Of a stretch of DNA of 41,870 bases, positions 35,226-41,870 are shown in pieces (within the stretch, counting starts at the first letter, position 1; every line of letters begins with the position of its first letter). This DNA comes from Desulfuromonas thiophila (lineage in GTDB: Bacteria > Desulfobacterota > Desulfuromonadia > Desulfuromonadales > Desulfuromonadaceae). Made by a program: the position numbers and the translations under genes. The stretch spans positions 1-41,870 of the forward strand of contig NZ_FNAQ01000020.1 in assembly GCF_900101955.1 (NCBI RefSeq). The letters run 5' to 3'. A model generated the notes under the pieces. That model had not been told where the DNA came from. It did not search any database and was given only the letters and a program-made list of their open reading frames with translations.

Positions 35226-38039
35226 TTACTGTTTCAGGCAGGCGCGCAGATAACGGCCGGTATGGGACGCCTCGACGGCGGCCACCTGTTCCGGTGTGCC
35301 ACAGGCGATGATCTGGCCGCCCCCGCTGCCACCTTCGGGCCCCAGATCGATCACATGATCGGCGGTTTTGATGACATCCAGATTGTGCTCGATGATCAGC
35401 ACCGTGTTGCCGCTGTCCACCAGGCGGTGCAGCACCTCCATCAGCTTGCGCACATCGTCAAAATGCAAGCCGGTGGTCGGCTCGTCGAGAATGTAGATGG
35501 TGCGGCCGGTGGCGCGCTTGCCCAGTTCGCGCGCCAGCTTGACCCGCTGCGCCTCGCCGCCCGACAGGGTGGTGGCGTTCTGGCCCAGCTTGATGTAGCC
35601 CAGACCGACATCGCGGATGGTCTGCAGCTTGCCGTGAATGCGCGGAATGTTCTCGAAGAAGGCGCTGGCCTGATTGACCGTCATGTCGAGCACCTCGGCG
35701 ATGCTCTTGCCGCGATAGTGTACCTGCAGGGTTTCGCGGTTGTAGCGCGCGCCGCCGCAGACCTCGCACTGGACATAGACATCGGGCAGAAAGTGCATTT
35801 CGATCTTGAGCACGCCATCGCCGCTGCAGGCCTCGCAGCGGCCACCCTTGACATTGAAGGAAAAACGGCCGGGCAGATAGCCGCGAATCTTGGCTTCGGG
35901 CAGCTGGGCGAACAGGTCGCGGATGTCGCCGAACACGCCGGTATAGGTGGCCGGATTGGAGCGCGGCGTCCGGCCGATGGGCGACTGGTCGATATCCACC
36001 ACCTTGTCGAGCTGCTCCAGCCCGCGGATGCTGGCATAGGGCGCCGCCTTCTCGCGGCTGCCGTTCAGCTGGTGGGCCAGGGCGCGGTAGAGGGTATCAA
36101 TGATCAGGGTCGACTTGCCCGAGCCGGACACGCCGGTAACGCAGGTCAGCACCCCGAGGGGAATGCGAACATCCACCTGCTGCAGGTTGTGACCGCGCGC
36201 GCCGCACAGTTCCAGCCAACGCTCGGCCACGCGACGCTGGGCCGGCAACGGCACATCCAGCACGCCGCTGAGGTACTTGCCGGTAAGGGAAGCGGGATGG
36301 GCCAGAATCTGCTGCGGCGTGCCGGCGGCCACCACCGCGCCACCATTGACCCCAGCAGCCGGGCCCATGTCGATGACATAGTCGGCTTCGAGAATGGTTT
36401 CGGCATCGTGCTCCACCACCAGCACCGTGTTGCCCAGATCGCGCAACCGCACCAGGGTATCAAGCAGGCGACGGTTATCGCGCTGATGCAGCCCGATGGA
36501 CGGCTCATCGAGAATGTAAAGCACGCCCATCAGCGACGAACCGATCTGGGTCGCCAGGCGGATACGCTGGCCCTCACCGCCGGACAGGGTGCCGGCCGAG
36601 CGGTTGAGGCTGAGGTAACCTAGCCCGACCTGGGTCAGAAAGCCGAGCCGGTCACGCACCTCCTTGAGAATGCGCCGGGCAATCTCCGCGTCCTTGGGCG
36701 TCAGTGCCAGTTGGTCGAAAAAGCGTTGCGCCTGGGCAATGGGCAGCTCGCCCAGTTCGAAGATATTGCGCTCACCCACCCGCACATGCAGCGCCTCGGG
36801 TCGCAGCCGCGCCCCCTGACAACTGGGGCAGGGCATGATGTCCATGTATTCTGCCAGCTTCTCACGCAGGCCGTCGGAATCGCTTTCGCGGTAACGCCGC
36901 TCCAGGCTGGGGATCACCCCCTCGAAGACCTTCTGATAATAGTTCCGCCGCTCACCCTGATCATAGTAGAAGCGGATTTCTTCCGTACCCGAACCGTACA
37001 GCACCAGCTGCCGCACCGCCTCCGGCAGCTCCGACCAGGGCACCTCGACAGAGAAGCCGTAGTGTTCAGCCAGGCAATCGAGCAGCTGCTGATAGTAGAA
37101 GCCCTTGCGCGTCACCCAGGGCGCGATGGCGCCTTCGCGCAGGCTCAGCTCCGGCCGCGGCACCACCTGCTCGGGATCGAAATAGGAACGGGTTCCCAGC
37201 CCGCTGCAATCGGGGCAGGCCCCTTGCGGGTTATTGAAGGAAAACAGCCGTGGCTCGACCTCGGCGTAAGACAGGCCGCAATCGATGCAGGCGTATTTCT
37301 CCGAAAAGGCCAGACAGGGACCATCGACCTGCTGCACCAGCACCAGACCGTCGCCCAGCCGCAGGGCCGTTTCGAGGGAATCGGCCAGGCGGGTCGCCAG
37401 GCCGTCCTTGATCACCAGCCGGTCAACCACCACCTCGATGTCGTGCTTTTTGTTCTTGTCCAGTGCCGGCGTCTGGGCCAGTTCGTACAGCGCGCCATCG
37501 ATGCGCACCCGCACATAGCCCTCGGCCTGCAGCTGCTGCAGTTCCTTGCGGTATTCGCCCTTGCGACCACGCACCAGCGGCGCCAGCACCAGCAGCCGGG
37601 TACCCTCGGCCAGCGCCAGCACCTGATCGACCATCTGCTGCACGCTCTGGGCGGCAATCTCGCGGCCACAGCGGTGGCAGTGCACCTTGCCGACACGGGC
37701 AAACAGCAGGCGCAGGTAATCGTGAATCTCGGTCACCGTGCCGACGGTGGAACGGGGGTTCTTCGAGGTGGTTTTCTGTTCGATGGAGATGGCCGGCGAC
37801 AGACCATCGATGCTGTCGACATCGGGCTTCTCCATCTGTTCGAGAAACTGGCGGGCGTAGGCCGACAGGCTTTCGACATAGCGCCGCTGACCCTCGGCGT
37901 AGAGGGTATCGAAGGCCAGGGTCGACTTGCCCGAGCCGGACACGCCGGTGATCACCACCAGTTGATCACGCGGAATCTCGACATCGATATTCTTCAGGTT
38001 ATGCTCGCGCGCGCCCTTGACGACAATCTTATCCCGCAT
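35226..38039 (-). CDS. uvrA: Excinuclease ABC subunit A
   Basis: DNA-damage recognition ATPase of nucleotide excision repair, loading UvrB. The protein is 937 residues against 940 in E. coli. Two ABC ATPase modules are seen: Walker A GVSGSGKS at residues 32-39 and again near 630; signatures [12 protein letters not shown] and [12 protein letters not shown]; Walker B LYILDEPS and IYILDEPT. Zinc modules CHRCG, CIDCG...CPDCSG and CEACSGDG...CEVCGG are all present. GGGAGGG lies seven bases before the ATG at 38039. It overlaps the pdxA 3' end by 11 nt. Confidence 0.97.
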   Translation of the reverse strand: MRDKIVVKGAREHNLKNIDVEIPRDQLVVITGVSGSGKSTLAFDTLYAEGQRRYVESLSAYARQFLEQMEKPDVDSIDGLSPAISIEQKTTSKNPRSTVGTVTEIHDYLRLLFARVGKVHCHRCGREIAAQSVQQMVDQVLALAEGTRLLVLAPLVRGRKGEYRKELQQLQAEGYVRVRIDGALYELAQTPALDKNKKHDIEVVVDRLVIKDGLATRLADSLETALRLGDGLVLVQQVDGPCLAFSEKYACIDCGLSYAEVEPRLFSFNNPQGACPDCSGLGTRSYFDPEQVVPRPELSLREGAIAPWVTRKGFYYQQLLDCLAEHYGFSVEVPWSELPEAVRQLVLYGSGTEEIRFYYDQGERRNYYQKVFEGVIPSLERRYRESDSDGLREKLAEYMDIMPCPSCQGARLRPEALHVRVGERNIFELGELPIAQAQRFFDQLALTPKDAEIARRILKEVRDRLGFLTQVGLGYLSLNRSAGTLSGGEGQRIRLATQIGSSLMGVLYILDEPSIGLHQRDNRRLLDTLVRLRDLGNTVLVVEHDAETILEADYVIDMGPAAGVNGGAVVAAGTPQQILAHPASLTGKYLSGVLDVPLPAQRRVAERWLELCGARGHNLQQVDVRIPLGVLTCVTGVSGSGKSTLIIDTLYRALAHQLNGSREKAAPYASIRGLEQLDKVVDIDQSPIGRTPRSNPATYTGVFGDIRDLFAQLPEAKIRGYLPGRFSFNVKGGRCEACSGDGVLKIEMHFLPDVYVQCEVCGGARYNRETLQVHYRGKSIAEVLDMTVNQASAFFENIPRIHGKLQTIRDVGLGYIKLGQNATTLSGGEAQRVKLARELGKRATGRTIYILDEPTTGLHFDDVRKLMEVLHRLVDSGNTVLIIEHNLDVIKTADHVIDLGPEGGSGGGQIIACGTPEQVAAVEASHTGRYLRACLKQ

Positions 38040-39072
38040 GCTGACACCCTCCCGCACACCGCCCTTGCCGATTACGGGCCATCTGCGCCGCCATGTTCAC
38101 CGCCGCCACCAGACTAGCGGGATTGGCCCGGCCGCTGCCGGCCAGATCGTAGGCGGTGCCATGATCGACGGAGGTGCGCACGATCGGCAGGCCAAGACTG
38201 ACGTTGACACCATCATCAAAGTGCAGCAGCTTCAGCGGAATCAGCCCCTGATCATGATACATACAGATCACCGCGTCATAGCGACCCTGCACGGCGAAAT
38301 GAAACAGGGTGTCGGCGCTGTGCGGGCCACTCACCGCCAGGCCGGCGGCCTGTGCCCGCTCGATGGCCGGCACAATGAGGCGCTGTTCCTCGTCACCGAA
38401 CAGACCGTTCTCGCCGGCATGGGGATTGAGCGCCAGCACCGCCAGGCGCGGCTGCGGCAGGGCGAAATCGCGTTGCAGGGCGGCCGCGGTCACCTTGATC
38501 GTCGCCAGAATGGCCGCGCTGGTCAGAGCCGCCGGCACCGCCCGCAAGGCCAGATGGGTGGTCACCAGACAGACCCGCAGGCGCGATCCGGCCAGCATCA
38601 TCACCACCTGCTCGGTACCGCAGCGCTCGGCCAGCAGCTCGGTGTGGCCGGGGAAAAGACAGCCAGCGGCATGAATGGCCTCCTTGTGGATCGGTGCCGT
38701 CACCATGCCGGCGGCACGGCCGGCACGGCATTCGGCGCAGGCCCATTCAATGTAATCGAGCATGGCGCGGCCATTGGCGGCACGCAGCTGGCCGAAGGGC
38801 GTCTGCTGCGGATCAAGCTGCGACAACGGCCTGACCCGCAGACCGTGCGACCCGAGCCGCAACAGCTCCTCACCGTTGGCGGCCGGCCGCCGCTCGGCAG
38901 CAACCCCCAGCAGCACCGCGGCGCGTTGCAGAATGGCACCATCACCGGCCACCAGCAGGGCATCGCCCCAGGCCGCCAGGGTACCCTCCAGTGCGGCCTT
39001 GACGATAATTTCCGGGCCAATCCCGGCAGGATCACCCTGCGTCAGAATCAATGGACAGGCAAAACTGGGCAT
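38029..39072 (-). CDS. pdxA: 4-hydroxythreonine-4-phosphate dehydrogenase PdxA
   Basis: NAD-dependent enzyme of vitamin B6 (pyridoxal phosphate) synthesis that oxidises 4-phosphohydroxy-L-threonine. The 347 residues compare with about 330 in E. coli. Seen: [16 protein letters not shown] at the N-terminus, [15 protein letters not shown] and [13 protein letters not shown] (metal His), [15 protein letters not shown], and [10 protein letters not shown] followed by [13 protein letters not shown]. All metal and substrate ligands are in place. AAAGGGG precedes the ATG at 39072; the frame is open upstream but without family similarity. The gene precedes and overlaps uvrA. Confidence 0.95.
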   Translation of the reverse strand: MPSFACPLILTQGDPAGIGPEIIVKAALEGTLAAWGDALLVAGDGAILQRAAVLLGVAAERRPAANGEELLRLGSHGLRVRPLSQLDPQQTPFGQLRAANGRAMLDYIEWACAECRAGRAAGMVTAPIHKEAIHAAGCLFPGHTELLAERCGTEQVVMMLAGSRLRVCLVTTHLALRAVPAALTSAAILATIKVTAAALQRDFALPQPRLAVLALNPHAGENGLFGDEEQRLIVPAIERAQAAGLAVSGPHSADTLFHFAVQGRYDAVICMYHDQGLIPLKLLHFDDGVNVSLGLPIVRTSVDHGTAYDLAGSGRANPASLVAAVNMAAQMARNRQGRCAGGCQHAG

Positions 39073-39472
39073 ACAGCACCCCTTTACGAAAAACCGGGTG
39101 AAACACCCGAAAAACCGCCGGCTGTGCGCCGGCGCCGACAAACTGTCGCCCATCATAGCTGACCGCTGCGGTTATGTATAGCCCCCGCACGACCCGATCA
39201 GGGTTTGACGCCGCGCCGGCACCCTGTCAAGAACCAGAGCAGGGCATCAGCAGCCGCCTTGTACCTGCGCGAAAACGATCACAGCCCAATCGCCTTCTCA
39301 CCACCGCCCTGATTCTTCTAGAAAAACCACCAGAACTCATCTACAGTTCTTCTAATGTCCGATCTGCGGGCGAGCCGTACCGCCAGCAAATCGCGACTAT
39401 CCCCAAAGGCAAGGCCTCACGCAAGCGGATTGTTTTTCATTTCCTCCTACCCGACAAAAAGGTTCATCCATA
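39073..39472. other. Intergenic region between pdxA and hsdM
   Basis: 400 nt with the divergent control regions of pdxA and hsdM. A 99-codon open frame on the plus strand has no ribosome site and no recognisable content. The clearest structure is an inverted repeat AGAACT-N7-AGTTCT (39332-39350), with a copy of TTCTTCTA on either side (39313 and 39347). Confidence 0.5.
39332..39350 (+). promoter_or_regulatory. Inverted repeat upstream of hsdM (candidate operator)
   Basis: Perfect 6-bp arms AGAACT (39332-39337) and AGTTCT (39345-39350) around a 7-nt spacer, about 120 nt before hsdM. It may be a binding site that controls restriction-modification expression; no controller gene is visible. Confidence 0.33.
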
Positions 39473-41165
<1,693 letters not shown>

Positions 41166-41176
<11 letters not shown>

Positions 41177-41696
41177 GTGGAACGAAACGTCTTGGGGCGA
41201 CCTTGTTGAGCTAAAGTATGGTAAGTCGCTGAAAGACTACAAGGACGCGATTGGTGATGTCCCCGTCTTTGGAACTAATGGCCCTGTTGGCTGGTGTGAT
41301 AAGCCTCTGTGTGATTTTCCAAGCGTTATCGTTGGGCGTAAGGGCGCATATCGCGGTATCCATTACTCGGATAAGCCCTTTTATGTGATTGACACTGCAT
41401 TTTATGTCGCTCCCAAGACAGATATTAACCTGAAGTGGGCTTACTACAGTCTTCTAACGCAAGACATCAACGGAATGGACTCAGGCTCCGCTATCCCCTC
41501 AACTAGTCGGGAAGATTTTTATGCGTTGCAAGCGAAAGTTCCCCCTCGAAAGATTCAGGATTCAATAGTTGAGCACCTCGACGCACTGAATGACAAAATC
41601 GAACTCAACCGCCAGATGAACGCCACGCTGGAGGCGATGGCGCAGGCGCTGTTCAAGAGCTGGTTTTGGAGCGGCGCCGGTTTTCTTGGACACTGA
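41166..41696 (+). pseudogene. hsdS: Type I specificity subunit HsdS, truncated by an insertion sequence
   Basis: DNA-recognition subunit of the type I system. The remaining part is one target-recognition domain (WGDLVELKYGKSLKDYKD, then VFGTNGPVGWCD, VIVGRKGAYRG, IPSTSREDF) and the first conserved helix (LDALNDKIELNRQMNATLEAMAQALFKSWF). The expected continuation (VDF-P) is replaced after KSWF by IS sequence and the frame stops at 41696, so the second recognition domain is lost or lies beyond the element. A half-size HsdS can occasionally work as a dimer, but here the break looks accidental. The base composition is poorer in GC than its neighbours, a common sign of transferred specificity genes. 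The start overlaps hsdM. Confidence 0.85.
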
Positions 41697-41870
41697 TTTG
41701 GGGTAATGTCCCCGTGTCCAAGGAGATTGACAATGACCAAACAGAACCAGAACGAAACCGTCACAGGACCGTTGGCCGAGGGGCAGCGCTGGAGTGCCGC
41801 CCGCAAGCGTGAAGTGGTCCTACGTCTGCTGCGGGGCGAATCCGTTGATGCGCTATCCCGCGAACTGAGC
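41667..41870 (+). mobile_element. Left end of an insertion sequence (IS3-like), continues past the window
   Basis: HsdS similarity ends at 41666 and new sequence begins with TG, as in IS3-type ends. A perfect inverted repeat CTTGGACAC/GTGTCCAAG with inner GGGG/CCCC spans about 41685-41723, and a transposase-type gene starts at 41733. The exact left boundary and any target duplication cannot be fixed without the right end. Confidence 0.68.
41733..41870 (+). CDS. Transposase OrfA-like helix-turn-helix protein (5' part only)
   Basis: 46 codons from an ATG with AAGGAG seven bases upstream, running off the window. The segment RWSAARKREVVLRLLRGESVDALSREL is the start of an HTH_Tnp-type DNA-binding domain, as in OrfA of IS3-family elements. 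The catalytic OrfB would lie outside. Family assignment is by pattern only. Confidence 0.72.
   Translation, partial: MTKQNQNETVTGPLAEGQRWSAARKREVVLRLLRGESVDALSRELS

Noticed and set aside
35022-38117. Two long plus-strand frames across uvrA
   Set aside because: They oppose an intact uvrA and have no ribosome site or recognisable content.

Overview
This 41.9 kb window is GC-rich bacterial DNA from a Gram-negative anaerobe, most likely a member of the Desulfuromonadia (Geobacter/Desulfuromonas/Pelobacter relatives). The reasons are the frdCAB-type fumarate reductase/succinate dehydrogenase, a chemosensory cluster with CheA, CheW, CheY and a STAS protein, a separate CheV, a TRAP transporter operon, outer-membrane beta-barrels, and a probable selenoprotein. 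This assignment is an inference from gene content; no rRNA or tRNA gene was seen.

Layout. (1) 1-6621, minus: a chemosensory operon, read as MCP-like protein, CheY, STAS protein, CheA, CheW and a large transmembrane MCP that runs off the left edge. (2) 6856-10169, minus: Nudix hydrolase, cmoB-cmoA (wobble-uridine tRNA modification), a DksA/TraR-type zinc-finger protein and an Rrf2-type Fe-S regulator. (3) 10303-12898: gluQ (plus), convergent with a membrane diguanylate cyclase (minus). (4) 13062-16407, minus: frdCAB with a strong terminator. (5) 16730-23306, minus: a tightly overlapped run of RND/MMPL permease, LolA-like periplasmic protein, outer-membrane barrel, TatD-type hydrolase and TcdA. 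(6) 23484-24446, minus: cheV. (7) 24838-29731, plus: two tandem paralogous TRAP solute-binding proteins (each followed by a terminator hairpin), DctQ, DctM, a UspA protein and a very small gene whose in-frame TGA probably encodes selenocysteine. (8) 29810-29968: a multi-hairpin repeat. (9) 29966-31741, minus: cardiolipin synthase and a 16-cysteine zinc-ribbon protein; then a plus-strand CoA-disulfide-reductase/rhodanese fusion and a plus-strand unknown gene; then minus-strand LpxR-like protein, UvrA and PdxA. (10) 39473-41870, plus: a type I restriction-modification locus (hsdM, hsdS) with a repeat inserted in frame in hsdM and an insertion sequence that truncates hsdS.

The most interesting item is the 62-codon gene at 29543-29731. 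It has a good ribosome-binding site, one hydrophobic segment, a UGA at codon 29 followed by a cysteine five residues later, a 6-bp hairpin with a GG-starting loop 23 nt after the UGA (bacterial SECIS geometry), and a strong terminator only 4 nt after the downstream TAA. Conventional gene calling would either miss it or end it at the UGA. It closes the TRAP-UspA operon, which suggests a functional link to that uptake system.

The right edge shows recent genome plasticity: a palindromic REP-like repeat encoded as about 34 extra codons in hsdM, and an IS3-like element in hsdS.
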